Source: Gadus chalcogrammus (Eukaryota; Chordata; Actinopteri; Gadiformes; Gadidae). From it: DNA of 64,000 bases. This document shows, one piece after another, positions 49,091-58,984 of this stretch (within the stretch, counting starts at the first letter, position 1; every line of letters begins with the position of its first letter). Position numbers and translations under genes: made by a program. Below the pieces are notes generated by a model that did not search any database, had not been told where the DNA came from, and saw only the letters and a list, made by a program, of their open reading frames with translations. Location of the stretch: contig NC_079419.1 in NCBI RefSeq assembly GCF_026213295.1, forward strand, positions 26,203,206-26,267,205, in the 5' to 3' direction.

Positions 49091-50943
49091 GGGCCCTATT
49101 TTAACGGTCTGAAACGCAAGTGGGAAGCGCAAAGCGCAAGTAGCTTTGTGGGCGGTTCTACGGCGCTATCGCTATTTTACAGGCGGATAAATGACGCTTG
49201 CGCCGCGGCGCAAGTGTCAAAAGGATTGGTCTGAAGCTGCCTAATTACCCGTAGGTGTGGTTTGGGCGTAACGTGCAACAAACCAATGAGAGTGCCAGCT
49301 CCCATCCCCTTTAAGAGCCATGAGCGCATTTGAATCGGACAAGTTGATATTTTGACAGCGCGTCTGCAGTCTCCGATGAGACAGATGCACATGAATTTCA
49401 AACTGCAAATGGCTTAGTTTATTGCCAAATAATATGGCCTAATTCACACATGGAATAAGGGGGTTTCTTCCACAACTTCCTCAAATAAATTTCGGCAAAG
49501 AAAACGTATGATAGGCTATAACATATGATATGCGGTAACTGTGGTTCTATTTAATGATATACGCAATACATTATAAACATTGTTTCTTATCAGTATTGTA
49601 TGCTATCCTAATATGCATGTGTCCCCGCGGTAATAGACATTGCCATTGATTGTATTATGCGTTACGTGTTTAGTTTGCCCAAGTGAAGGAGTTCAAGTAC
49701 CTCGGGGTCTTGTTCGCGAGTGAGGGAACTATGGAGCGTGAGATTGGCCGGAGAATCGGAGCAGCGGGGGCGGTATTGCGTTCGCTTTACCGCACCGTTG
49801 TTACGAAAAGAGAGCTGAGCCGCAAGGCAAAGCTCTCGATCTACCGGTCGATCTTCGTTCCTATCCTCACCTATGGTCATGAGGGTTGGGTGATGACCGA
49901 AAGGACGAGATCGCGGGTACAATCGGCCGAGATGAGTTTTCTCAGAAGGGTGGCTGGCGTCTCCCTTCGGGATAGGGTGAGAAGCTCAGCCATCCGTGAG
50001 GAACTCGGATTAGAGCCGCTGCTCCTTTACTTAGAAAGGAGTCAGCTGAGGTGGTTCGGGCATCTGGTAACGATGCCCACTGGGCGCCTTCCTTGGGAGG
50101 TGTTTCAGGCATGTCCAGTGGGGAGGAGACCTCGGGGAAGACCCAGGACTAGGTGGAGAGATTATATCTCAACACTGGCCTGGGAACGCCTCGGGATCCC
50201 CCCGTCAGAGCTGGTCAATGTGGCCCGGGAAAGGGAAGTCTGGGGCCCCCTGTTTGAGCTGCTCCCCCCATGACCCGACCCCGGATAAGCGAACGAAGAT
50301 GAGATGATGATGAGAGTGTTTAGTTTGTGTGTGTTTAAACAGAGCACACACGCGCGCCCGCATTCATTCATTCTTTTTAACACTCACTCGCGGTAAAACA
50401 ATGTTTTTCAAGATCAAATAGGCCTAGTCATCAATCCTAAAAGTTATGGGCATGTAGGCCTACACGATGTCTGTGTCAAGAAAATATGTGTTTGCTGTAC
50501 GGTGTTTGCAGATGCATTGATTTAAAAGTAGGCTACAACTTATTACCGCTGCATCAGCTGTTCTTTCCCAAATAATTTACCAAGAATGTGCGGCTAGGTA
50601 GATGAGAGAAGCAAAGTGTATGCGCGAGGTGCACAAGCAATCCGTATGCATCGCATGCGCATGTATGCATGCGCCCTTAAAATAGAATCTGAACAACGCG
50701 CCACTGACTTTAAACCAGGTATTTCCTGGTCAGTAGCGCAATGGTATTCAGAGACGGCAAAATACCGTTTGCGCCAGAACACGCCTCCTCCTTCCGCCGA
50801 ACCGCCCCTTGGGGCGCATGATCAATCCCTAATTTACCGGCGAGTGGCGTTGGTGGGAAAAGAACGCTCTGCGCCAGTTGTAAACTAGCAACGACACATG
50901 CGCCAGTGACTAAGTCACTTGCGCCGGATGCAAGATAGGGCCC
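49091..50943. mobile_element. GGGCCC-ended element, copy 2 (reverse), with LINE insert
   Basis: It matches 42883-44085 in reverse across almost its full length. It is interrupted at 49678-50315 by a LINE. tat flanks lie at 49088-49090 and 50944-50946. Confidence 0.75.
49678..50315 (+). mobile_element. 5'-truncated LINE inside the GGGCCC element
   Basis: A frame to 50273 reads VKEFKYLGVLFASEGTMER, then HEGWVMTERTRSR, LRWFGHLVTMPTGR and RPRTRWRDYISTLAWERLG. This is the C-terminal end of a fish non-LTR retrotransposon polyprotein. The tail is gatgagatgatgatga. A 12-bp duplication, gtgtttagtttg, lies at 49666-49677 and 50316-50327. The clade is not assigned. Confidence 0.85.
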
Positions 50944-50946
50944 TAT

Positions 50947-51270
50947 ATGTCAAATGTATGATATGCTGTAGGCCTACATATAGGCTAGTTTTTTATATTA
51001 TAAATATTTAATTATTGTCATACCTGAACCACAACCCCATAGAAAAAGTACACTGTGTTACTTGGTGTTACAACCCTCTTCGTTGATTTGATTGGGGTAA
51101 GTAGATTTTCAATGGGCAGATACAGATCTTGTTATAACGATAATAGCTACATGGTCTACTACAAATTCATTCAATATTAAAGCAATGCATTTCAATCAGG
51201 AGATTATTTTCGACTTCAGAAGGGGGAGCTGGCTGCGAAGGATTAGTCAAAACAACAATACTATGGTGGT
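50947..51270. repeat. dispersed repeat, copy A part 3
   Basis: The sequence ttgtcatacctgaaccacaa onward through cgttgatttgattgg to gattattttcgacttcagaa matches 58985-59330 in reverse. Confidence 0.75.
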
Positions 51271-51725
51271 TGCCATCGACCGGCCCCTTCCACCCACCCA
51301 TTGCCCCCCCCCCCCCTTTCCCAAAGTTATCGTATACATCCATGTGCACTTTTTTACGACCTATGTCCATTATTTCATTTTCTTTAACACATGTTTAATA
51401 CATGTTCATGTTATATGCAGAATATTCTGAACAAAGCCCCGAACATATTGATTCTAGATTCCTGTGATAGAAGCGGGATGCTTTGATGAGGAACATTAAT
51501 GCACACAATGCATGCACTGTTGCAAACGACTTCATGAGTTCAAACATCTCTGCTCCAAACCACGTTAATGATGTTAAGGGCAGCAACTGAGTTGCCGTCG
51601 ATTGTGTTGTTTTTGTCGTAAACTAGGGTCTGCTGGCTAGGAAATAGGACACCTTGGAATATCTTTCCATTTTATGCAGTTTAGACTTGTCATTTTAAAC
51701 TGCGTAAAATAAGTTATTTTTGTAT
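51271..51725. other. unassigned intron sequence
   Basis: It contains a C14 run at about 51306-51319. No coding sequence or repeat family is recognised. Confidence 0.4.
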
Positions 51726-51729
51726 TGAA

Positions 51730-52182
51730 TGTGGCAACCCGGGCCCGAGAATGTCTGGGTGAGGCAAGGAATCACCACACTGGGCGGCTGGTTCAAAGCC
51801 CGGGGGGCGTTTATTCTGAACAGCGATCTCCCCGGAGGGCAATGAAAATCATACACTCGCTCCGAGAGCTAGGAAACAGAAAAGCAAGGATTGAGCTGAC
51901 TCTGGTGGGTCTGCTTGGTCCGGGTGCGGCGCGGTTCTCCTCCCCTCGCTCGTCCGTGGCTCTGGTTACACTCCCAGCGACTCGCACCAACTCTCCTTTG
52001 GAATCCGGGAAAGCGCAGGTTAACAGCGTGTCTCACTTCCCCCCCAGGTGTTTCCCATCCCCCTCATTAGTGTGTCGGGAGTGCCGGCCTCTGGCTCCCT
52101 CTGTCGGCTGCCGCCGGTACACGCCCTCCACCACCTCTCCCCTGGGCCCTCCAGCCCGAGGGGTTGGGGCCGGGTTGCCACA
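51730..52182 (-). repeat. 3' LTR of the Gmr1-like element
   Basis: It runs TGTGGCAACCC to GGTTGCCACA. The bases next to it on the internal side, read on the minus strand, are purine-rich (ggtggaggag), which would be the polypurine tract. Confidence 0.93.
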
Positions 52183-52572
52183 CTCCTCCACCGCTGCTTC
52201 ACGCCCCTGGTAGTCTCCGACCGCCCCTAGGCACATGTCTCGGCGGGACAGGGCGTCGGCGTTGGCATGTTCCCTGCCCGGCCTGTGGTCCACCTGGAAC
52301 CTGTAGTCCTGGAGTGCCAGGAACCACCTCGTCACCCGGGCGTTTGTGTCCTTCGCGCCGGCCATCCACTTCAGTGGTGCGTGGTCGGTCACCAACGTGA
52401 ACTCCCGTCCCAGGAGGTAATACCTTAGTTTGTCCAGGGCCCACTTGATGGCCAGGGCCTCCTTCTCCACGGTGGAGTAATTCCTCTCGTTGGGGAGGAG
52501 CTTCCGGCTGATGTATGTCACCGGGTGTTCTTCTCTCGCCCGCACCTGGGAGAGTACCGCTCCTAGCCTCAC
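52183..52572 (-). pseudogene. RNase H end of the Gmr1-like pol
   Basis: This is the part of pol downstream of the stop at 52573, reading VTYISRKLLPNERNYSTVEK, then EALAIKWALDKLRYYL, then FTLVTDHAPLKW and NADALSR. This is the RNase H-like domain of Ty3/gypsy elements. The frame runs on into the LTR and ends at 52033. Confidence 0.9.
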
Positions 52573-54543
52573 CTAGGATGCATCTGTGTGGACTATAAGG
52601 GGCAGAGAGAAGTCAGGGGTTATCAGGAGGGGTTCGGAGCAGAGGGCGCTCCTCAAGGTTTCGAAGGCACCCTCTGCTGCCTCCGACCACTTCACCCGGT
52701 CAGGTAAAGCCTTCCGGGTCAGCTCGTTCAGGGGGCTCGCCATTGTGGCGAAGCCGGGGATAAACCTCTGGTAGTACCCTACCAGGCCCAGGAACGACTT
52801 CACCTGCTTCTTGGTGGTGGGCCGGGGCCAGTCCCGGATGGCGGCGACTTTGCTGTCCTGCGGCCTGACGTTCCCCCGTCCCACCCGGTAACCTAGGTAC
52901 GCCGTTTCCTCCAGCCCCAGGCGGCACTTGGCGGGGTTGGCGGTGAGTCCGGCCCTCCTCAGCTCCGCCAGGACCGCCCTCAGCTGTCGGACGTGTATGT
53001 CCCAGCTGGCGCTATGAATAATGATGTCGTCGATGTACGCGGCCGCATACGCCTGATGAGGCCACAGGATCTGGTCCATCATCCGCTGGAAGGTCGCCGG
53101 GGCGCCGTGGACACCGAACGGCAGGACCGTGTACTGATACAGTCCCCCCGGGGTTGCAAACGCCGTTTTTTCCCTGGCGGTCCGGGTGAGTGGCACCTGC
53201 CAGTACCCTTTTGTGAGGTCCAGGGTGGTGAGGTAGCAGGCCGGTCCCAGCCGCTCGATCAACTCATCCACCCTGGGCATGGGGTAGGCGTCGAATTCGG
53301 ACATCTCGTTGAGTTTCCGGAAGTCGTTGCAGAACCGGAAACTGCCGTCGGGTTTGGGAACCAGGACGACTGGACTGGACCAGGCGCTGCGAGATTCCTC
53401 GATGACGCGGAGACGAAGCATTCGGGTGACTTCCTCCCGGATGGCGTTCCGCCGGGCTTCTGGGACCCGGTAGGGGGGGACGCGCACCGTGATGCCGGGC
53501 GCCGTTTTGATGTCGTGTTGCGTTATGGTAGTTCTCCCGGGCAGCTCGGAGAAGACATCCTGGTGCTTGAGGATGACCTCCTCAAGGTCCTGTTTCTGGG
53601 CGGGACTGAGATCTTCCCCCATGGGGACTGCGGGTATGTCGCACCGGGCGGCCAGGGCGAGGGTAGCCGGCGCCATCGGGGTCGGGTTCGCCCTCCACTG
53701 CTTCAGGAGGTTGACGTGGTAGAGTTGGGTGGGATTTCGTCTCCCAGGCTGCCGCACCCGGTAGTTCACCGACCCCACCTGTTCCATGACCTCGTACGGG
53801 CCCTGCCACTTGGCCAAGAATTTACATTCCGACGTCGGGATCAGCACCATGACCAGGTCTCCGGGTCGGAACAGGCGTAGCTGGGCCCCGCGTTTGTAGA
53901 CCCGGGCCTGGGCCTGCTGGGCCTGCCGAAGGTGGTCCCGGACGATGGGCCAGACCTGGGCCATGCGGTCCCTCACCTGCTCCACACGGTCGACCAGGGT
54001 GCGATGGGGGGAGGGTCGACTCTCCCACGCCTCCTTGGCGAGGTCGAGGAGCCCCCGGGGTCTTCTCCCGTATAACAGCTCGAAGGGGGAGAACCCTGTC
54101 GAGGCTTGGGGTACTTCGCGGACTGCGAAGAGCACATGGGGCAGGAGCTGGTCCCAGTTTTTTCCGTCGGCGTCCATGACCTTCTTTAGCATCTGCTTCA
54201 GTGTCTTATTGAAGCGCTCTACCAACCCGTCGGTCTGTGGGTGGTACACCGAGGTCCGGAGCTGGGAGACCTGGAGGAGACTGAGCAGTTGTTTCATGAC
54301 CCGGGACATGAAACAGGACCCCTGGTCCGTTAATACCTCCCGGGCTATCCCCACCCGGCTAAACAGTAGCATTAGCTCCCTGGCTACTGCCTTGGTGGTG
54401 GCGGCGCGGAGGGGAAGGGCTTCGGGGTACCTGGTGGCATAATCTACAATAACCAGGATGTATCTATGTCCCCTGCTGGTCTTTGGGAGTGGGCCGACAA
54501 TGTCCAGTGCTATCCGCTCAAAGGGGACCTCAATGATTGGCAT
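52573..54543 (-). CDS. integrase core joined to reverse transcriptase (656 residues)
   Basis: One open frame holds the integrase core first: IALDIVGPLP, LTDQGSCF and QTDGLVERFNK carry the three acidic residues (residues about 10-110). A GPY/F-type module follows (AKWQGPYEVM, residue about 245). The reverse transcriptase is last: PVVLVPKPDGSFRFCNDFR, LDLTKGYWQVPL and YIDDIIIHS, the active site near residue 520. It ends HTDAS followed by a TAG stop where RNase H would continue. This single frame proves the INT-RT order. The element would act as cDNA synthase and integrase. Confidence 0.93.
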   Translation of the reverse strand: MPIIEVPFERIALDIVGPLPKTSRGHRYILVIVDYATRYPEALPLRAATTKAVARELMLLFSRVGIAREVLTDQGSCFMSRVMKQLLSLLQVSQLRTSVYHPQTDGLVERFNKTLKQMLKKVMDADGKNWDQLLPHVLFAVREVPQASTGFSPFELLYGRRPRGLLDLAKEAWESRPSPHRTLVDRVEQVRDRMAQVWPIVRDHLRQAQQAQARVYKRGAQLRLFRPGDLVMVLIPTSECKFLAKWQGPYEVMEQVGSVNYRVRQPGRRNPTQLYHVNLLKQWRANPTPMAPATLALAARCDIPAVPMGEDLSPAQKQDLEEVILKHQDVFSELPGRTTITQHDIKTAPGITVRVPPYRVPEARRNAIREEVTRMLRLRVIEESRSAWSSPVVLVPKPDGSFRFCNDFRKLNEMSEFDAYPMPRVDELIERLGPACYLTTLDLTKGYWQVPLTRTAREKTAFATPGGLYQYTVLPFGVHGAPATFQRMMDQILWPHQAYAAAYIDDIIIHSASWDIHVRQLRAVLAELRRAGLTANPAKCRLGLEETAYLGYRVGRGNVRPQDSKVAAIRDWPRPTTKKQVKSFLGLVGYYQRFIPGFATMASPLNELTRKALPDRVKWSEAAEGAFETLRSALCSEPLLITPDFSLPLIVHTDAS

Positions 54544-54890
54544 GGGGATCAGGGGGTTTCGTGCTGTTGGTACGCTGGCATTCCGGGCAGGACTGACAAT
54601 AGCGGACTACATCCCCTTTCACCCCGGGCCAGTAAAACCGTGCTAGCACTCTTTCCCTGGTTTTATCCATGCCTAGGTGAGCCCCTAGTAGGTGAGAGTG
54701 GGCCATGAATAGCACCTTACTAATGTAGGGCCGGGGTACTAGCAATTGTTCTACCACTTCCCCCCCTTTTTCGACGACCCGATATAACAGACCCCCCTTG
54801 GTGCTGAAGTGTGGGTGTGGGAGGCGACTCACCGAATCCCTCGCTTGTCCCTCATGGGCGAGGACGTGGCTCCAGGCGTGCTTTAGGGCG
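54530..54890 (-). pseudogene. integrase zinc-binding N-terminus, one base out of frame
   Basis: The frame has HSHLLGAHLGMDKTRERV and YCQSCPECQ, the HHCC domain of the integrase. It runs out at a stop just after CCPPDPH-like residues, while the core resumes in the next frame at 54543. An extra C in the C-run near 54543 explains the shift. Confidence 0.85.
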
Positions 54891-55514
54891 TCATCCTGTA
54901 GCTGGGCGCTGGCGAACTGTCCGGGTCGATGCGTTCTCCCCCCCCCCCTCGGTCGGGAGAAAATCCGAGAACTCGGTGAGCGGGGAACTCTCGGAGCCTC
55001 CCGGTGGAGCGGACTGCTCGGTTGCCGTCAGGGTGTCCGGCGTGTCCAAGGGCGGTCCCGGCGTCACCACTCGGTGGGACCCTCCCGCCGAGCGCGCTGG
55101 GGTGCCTGGCGGGGTGGGTCCGTCCCCCTCGGTCCCGCCGTCCTCCTCCGACGTCTCCGCTGGGGTTCCGGGGACCGGCCGAGCCCCGTAAGCAGGTCGG
55201 ACCGTCCGCCCGGTCCGACGCGATGGATCTCGCCGGAGCCGGGAACTCGGGCCGGGGTTCAGCAGGCGGGTGAGCAAGGGGCAGTCCCTGCCGATGAGCA
55301 GGGGTACGGGCAGGTTGGGCACGATCCCGGCCCGCGTCACATACACCCCTCGGGGGGTCCTCACGACCACGTGGCACGCGTCGTAGGTGCGGGTGTCCCC
55401 GTGGACGCACGCGACTTCTATGGGCTCGCCCCTCCGTCCCCCCTCAAGGTCTGGGCGTAGGAGGGTGACCACACTGCCGGTATCTAGTAGGGCCTCCGTG
55501 TCCTTCTTCCCCAC
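54891..55514 (-). CDS. aspartic protease of the Gmr1-like element
   Basis: It begins MGKKDTEALLDTGSVVTLL, with the protease DTG near residue 11, then VPLLIGRDCPLL. A long proline- and charge-rich stretch follows before the G-run at about 54945, where the frame departs from the integrase. The upstream CCHC knuckle reads into the same frame. Confidence 0.85.
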   Translation of the reverse strand: MGKKDTEALLDTGSVVTLLRPDLEGGRRGEPIEVACVHGDTRTYDACHVVVRTPRGVYVTRAGIVPNLPVPLLIGRDCPLLTRLLNPGPSSRLRRDPSRRTGRTVRPAYGARPVPGTPAETSEEDGGTEGDGPTPPGTPARSAGGSHRVVTPGPPLDTPDTLTATEQSAPPGGSESSPLTEFSDFLPTEGGGENASTRTVRQRPATG

Positions 55515-55647
55515 CCTAACCGGGATCGTTGGGGCTCCGGATGTCTGGTGGGCCCAGCAGTTGGTCAGCAGACACGGTCCTGGTCGTCCTCGTCCTGGTG
55601 TCCATGCCGTCGAAGGCCGACGGCATGGACACGTCCTGGTTCCCGGT

Positions 55648-55689
55648 GCACTGTCGGGCTAGGTGTCCGGTTTGCCCACAAGTGTAGCA
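55648..55689 (-). CDS. CCHC zinc knuckle of gag
   Basis: CYTCGQTGHLARQC is a perfect C-x2-C-x4-H-x4-C knuckle. It lies in a frame different from the bulk of gag, so either an indel or a frameshift joins them. Confidence 0.85.
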
Positions 55690-56444
55690 CCGTCGGTCCT
55701 CCCGGAGCCCCGGGGCGACGCTCTGTGGTCTCGGTGGCCCCCCTGTTGCCCGGTACCCGGGCCTCGCTGGTCACCGCGCGGCTCGGCGGCCTGCGACGGG
55801 GTCCGGGGCCCGCCCCCCATCTGTTGGGCCACCTGCCAGTTTTCCAACTGTCGGATCAGCTCATCCACGGTGTCGGGGTGGTGGTGCGCGAAGGTTCTCC
55901 GTGCGTCTGGGGGGAGCTGATGGATGGTATTGTCGATAAGGACCCGATCCAGGATGCTGGGTCCTTCTCCCGTAGTGAGCCACCTCCGTATCAGCCGTCC
56001 GTGCTGGGAGATCTGCGCGCGCACCGCGCCTCGCATGTCGAATCGCCAGACATGGTAGCGCTGGGCTCTGGCAGCGAGGCTATGACCATAATAGGCCAGG
56101 ATGGCCTGCTTCAGGGTCGGGTACTGGCTGGCGTGCTCCGGCGTCAGGTCCTGGCTGGCCTGCTGGGCAGGTACGGTAAGAAAGGGAGACAGGATGTGCG
56201 CCCACTGGTCCTCCGGCCACTGCTCCCGTCGGGCCGTCCTCTCGAATACCTCCAAGTACGCCTCCACGTCGTCGTCCGGTCCGAGCTTGGTGAGGCGGCT
56301 GGTTGGCGCGGCTGTCGGAGCCTCGCGCCCCGCTTGCTGGGTGAGCCTTATCACCGCCTCCCGGAGAAGAGTGAGGCTCTCCGTGGTGTCTCGCTGGTGC
56401 CGCTGCGCGGCGGCCACGGCGGCGGCGGCTTCCGGGTTCTGCAT
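55659..56444 (-). CDS. gag of the Gmr1-like element, SCAN-like
   Basis: The frame of 261 residues opens MQNPEAAAAVAAAQRHQRD. It contains DDVEAYLEVFERTARREQW, ILSPFLTVPAQQASQDL and TLKQAILAYYGHSL (residues about 60-130), the helical capsid segment from which vertebrate SCAN domains are thought to derive. It ends in an arginine- and glycine-rich tail. The next segment, with the CCHC knuckle, is in another frame. Confidence 0.85.
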   Translation of the reverse strand: MQNPEAAAAVAAAQRHQRDTTESLTLLREAVIRLTQQAGREAPTAAPTSRLTKLGPDDDVEAYLEVFERTARREQWPEDQWAHILSPFLTVPAQQASQDLTPEHASQYPTLKQAILAYYGHSLAARAQRYHVWRFDMRGAVRAQISQHGRLIRRWLTTGEGPSILDRVLIDNTIHQLPPDARRTFAHHHPDTVDELIRQLENWQVAQQMGGGPRTPSQAAEPRGDQRGPGTGQQGGHRDHRASPRGSGRTDGATLVGKPDT

Positions 56445-56509
56445 CGGGGTTGGGCGGGTGATTCCTTGTAATCCGTAGCGAGGTCAAGTTGCCTGCATTC
56501 TCCACCATA

Positions 56510-56963
56510 TGTGGCAACCCGGGCCCGAGAATGTCTGGGTGAGGCAAGGAATCACCACACTGGGCGGCTGGTTCAAAGCCCGGGGGGCGTTTATTCTGAA
56601 CAGCGATCTCCCCGGAGGGCAATGAAAATCATACACTCGCTCCGAGAGCTAGGAAACAGAAAAGCAAGGATTGAGCTGACTCTGGTGGTTCTGCTTGGTC
56701 CGGGTGCGGCGCGGTTCTCCTCCCCTCGCTCGTCCGTGGCTCTGGTTACACTCCCAGCGACTCGCACCAACTCTCCTTTGGGATCCGGGAAAGCGCAGGT
56801 TAACAGCGTGTCTCACTTCCCCCCCCAGGTGTTTCCCATCCCCCTCATTAGTGTGTCGGGAGTGCCGGCCTCTGGCTCCCTCTGTCGGCTGCCGCCGGTA
56901 CACGCCCTCCACCACCTCTCCCCTGGGCCCTCCAGCCCTAGGGGTTGGGGCCGGGTTGCCACA
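56510..56963 (-). repeat. 5' LTR of the Gmr1-like element
   Basis: It is about 99% identical to 51730-52182. The internal sequence directly next to it reads tatggtggagaatgcagg on the minus strand, which should hold the primer-binding site; the tRNA was not identified. Confidence 0.93.
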
Positions 56964-56999
56964 TGAACTTGACTCGTTTTGTTTTTTTTAATCGCTGTC

Positions 57000-57816
57000 T
57001 GTGTCACAGTTAGCGGTTGGCAGGCAGGCAGGTAGGACCCAAACGCAGACAGTTCGAGTAAAAGGATAATTTATTAACTCAAAAAGGCAAGGAACATGGG
57101 TGACGCGGGTAACACAGGGAACACCAGGAACACGGGTAACACACAGGACAGAACTCACCACAAACTAAAATGATCCGACAAGGAACAAAGGAAAGACAAG
57201 GGCTTAAATAGTAATCACACAGGAGGGAAACCTGACATGGGGAGAAACAAGACAGATACCAAAGTAAAACAGGTAACACACCAAAACAATACAAGGAAAC
57301 AGACAGAACATGACAGTACCCCCCCCCTCAAGGGTCGACTACCAGGCGACCCACGACATGAAAAAAAAAAAAGAAAGTCAAATCCAAATAGGGTGGGTGG
57401 AGGGGAGCCAGGAGGAGGGAACAAAAAATGTTTTCTGGAGGCCTGCAATCCTGGAGGCCTGCAACGGCAATGACCCACAGGTGGCCGGCATCGGCGAAGA
57501 CGAAGGCCAGGTAGAGGGCGGGCCCCTTCTGGAAGGTTTAGAAGGCAGCACCCCTCTGGAAGTCAAGGTAGAGGGCGGACCCCTTCTGGAACACAGCCTC
57601 CAACAAAAAACGTCCGCTGGGTCCAATGATGGTCGGATAATTCTGTCAGTTAGCGGTTGGCAGGCAGGCAGGTAGGACCCAAACGCAGACAGTTCGAGTA
57701 AAAGGATAATTTATTAACTCAAAAAGGCAAGGAACACGGGTGACGCGGGTAACACAGGGAACACCAGGAACACAGGTAACACACAGGACAGAACTCACCA
57801 CAAACTGAAATGATCC
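57000..57816 (-). mobile_element. deleted gypsy-type element with truncated 5' LTR
   Basis: A segment of about 168 bp starting cagttagcggttggcaggc lies at 57007 and again at 57650, nearly identical. On the minus strand the LTR would run TGTCATGTTC to CTAACTGACA, and a polypurine stretch (ttgagggggggggt) adjoins it near 57320. The interior (57320-57640) carries only a short GCC-rich frame. The 5' LTR is cut off at 57816. Confidence 0.65.
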
Positions 57817-58541
57817 GTTCTCGGGACCCTGGAAATGTGCATATACATTTTGGCATCTCTAGCTATCTTGAAAAGGCGGGAAAAGGGGCGTGACCTCCAA
57901 CAGTAAGGTACATTTGCATAAGACAGGTTCGTTTCTGGTCCCCATTTTTGGTGGGATGGAGGTGTAAATTTGTGCGTTAAGGTGTGTCGATACAGCTGGC
58001 CTGTGGACAAGATTTTGAAGTCTGGCGTCAAAAGGTCAAAAGGAGCCGGCACCACGCCCCTTATGAGATAACAAGAAGTTTATGTGAATTTCTCTCATAA
58101 CTTTTCGTCATTATTAAAGAGTGGCCTGATTCTCAGATATGCATGTTGGATGGCTAGGGTGTAGGTCTGGGAAGAACTTCAGGCCAAATTCTTGCAAGCG
58201 AGCCGCTGGTCGTGGTGCAACGAGATGGAGCACTTGCTGAGTCATTTCCTGTAGGGCTGGAGCCACAAGTTGATGTGTATGCGTCCTTTGAGACCCCATT
58301 TAAAAATGTAAAAAAAAAAAGTGCAGCATTGTGACATCACAGGTGGGCGTGTCCACCTAGATGTGTGCTGGATAGATCAGTCTTCCAGCCTACCCAGTGG
58401 ACTGCAGCAAACATTGCTCATCTATCCGTCATACATCTAGGTGGACACTCCCACCTGTGATGTCACAATGCTGCACATTTTGAAAACGGCTTGTAATGGC
58501 TAATCACACTCACACCTGGTGGTATGATAGGTCCCCTTTAA
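57817..58541. other. probable end fragment of a TTAA-type MITE
   Basis: The right border reads ggtccccttta/a, so the inverse is TTAAAGGGGACC, typical of TTAA-target MITEs. No left partner is seen. Inside is a 44-bp-arm inverted repeat. Confidence 0.35.
58321..58476. repeat. inverted repeat, 44-bp arms
   Basis: 58321-58364 and 58433-58476 are inverse with one mismatch, separated by 68 bp. Confidence 0.9.
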
Positions 58542-58984
58542 TGAATTATTTCAAATTACCCTGCCTCGTTCTATCAATGAGCTTGATGTTCTGCTTTCAC
58601 GAATAGGTGATAGGCTGTGTCACTACCGATATGTCCGTTCGCATCTCTCAGAGTGACGTAACTAGCCACCAGGAAGTGATTTAAAAGAATGAGTAAAGTT
58701 GATTTCAAAAGTAACTTATTAATTACAAGTCTAAACTGTGGAAAATGTAAAGATATGGGGGGCAGTCGATGGCATTACCACCATAGCAACCATGAGATTC
58801 ACGTGACGTGGACGCAGGCCCATTGAAAAGAGTAGGCCAAAAAAACGTATGCGTGTCACATGTTTAGAGCCGTTATTGTGATGTATTTTCCGCTGTGGGC
58901 AGTTTTACTACAATCTGGTGTGAGACTGGGTTTAAGGAACGTGGTTAGTTTCAGTTTTTGAGGGGGTCTGCTCAAAAATCGGAT
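58542..58984. other. unassigned intron sequence
   Basis: No coding sequence or recognised repeat. ggttgctatggtggtaatg in reverse sits near 58770. Confidence 0.35.

Larger units (their letters stand above)
51730..56963 (-). mobile_element. Gmr1-like Ty3/gypsy retrotransposon, young copy
   Basis: Two LTRs of 453-454 bp (51730-52182 and 56510-56963) bound a minus-strand internal region. They differ by three substitutions and one indel. Flanks are tgaa (51726-51729, 56964-56967). The order is gag, CCHC knuckle, protease, integrase, reverse transcriptase, RNase H. Integrase before RT is the Gmr1-type arrangement and the opposite of ordinary gypsy. Lesions are few: a frame change after gag, a G-run frameshift near 54945, a 1-base shift near 54540 and one stop at 52573. 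Confidence 0.93.

Noticed and set aside
51725..52213. Long + strand frames across both LTRs (also 56511-56966)
   Set aside because: They lie within the LTRs and are repeated because the LTRs are.
52993..53880. 295-residue frame on the + strand
   Set aside because: It is the antisense shadow of the GC-rich integrase/RT frame; the real frame on the minus strand has clear motifs.
55548..56471. 307-residue frame on the + strand
   Set aside because: Antisense to gag, with no recognisable domain.
57378..57626. Small gene in the deleted gypsy remnant
   Set aside because: The frame is short, lacks retroviral motifs and lies between two LTR pieces.
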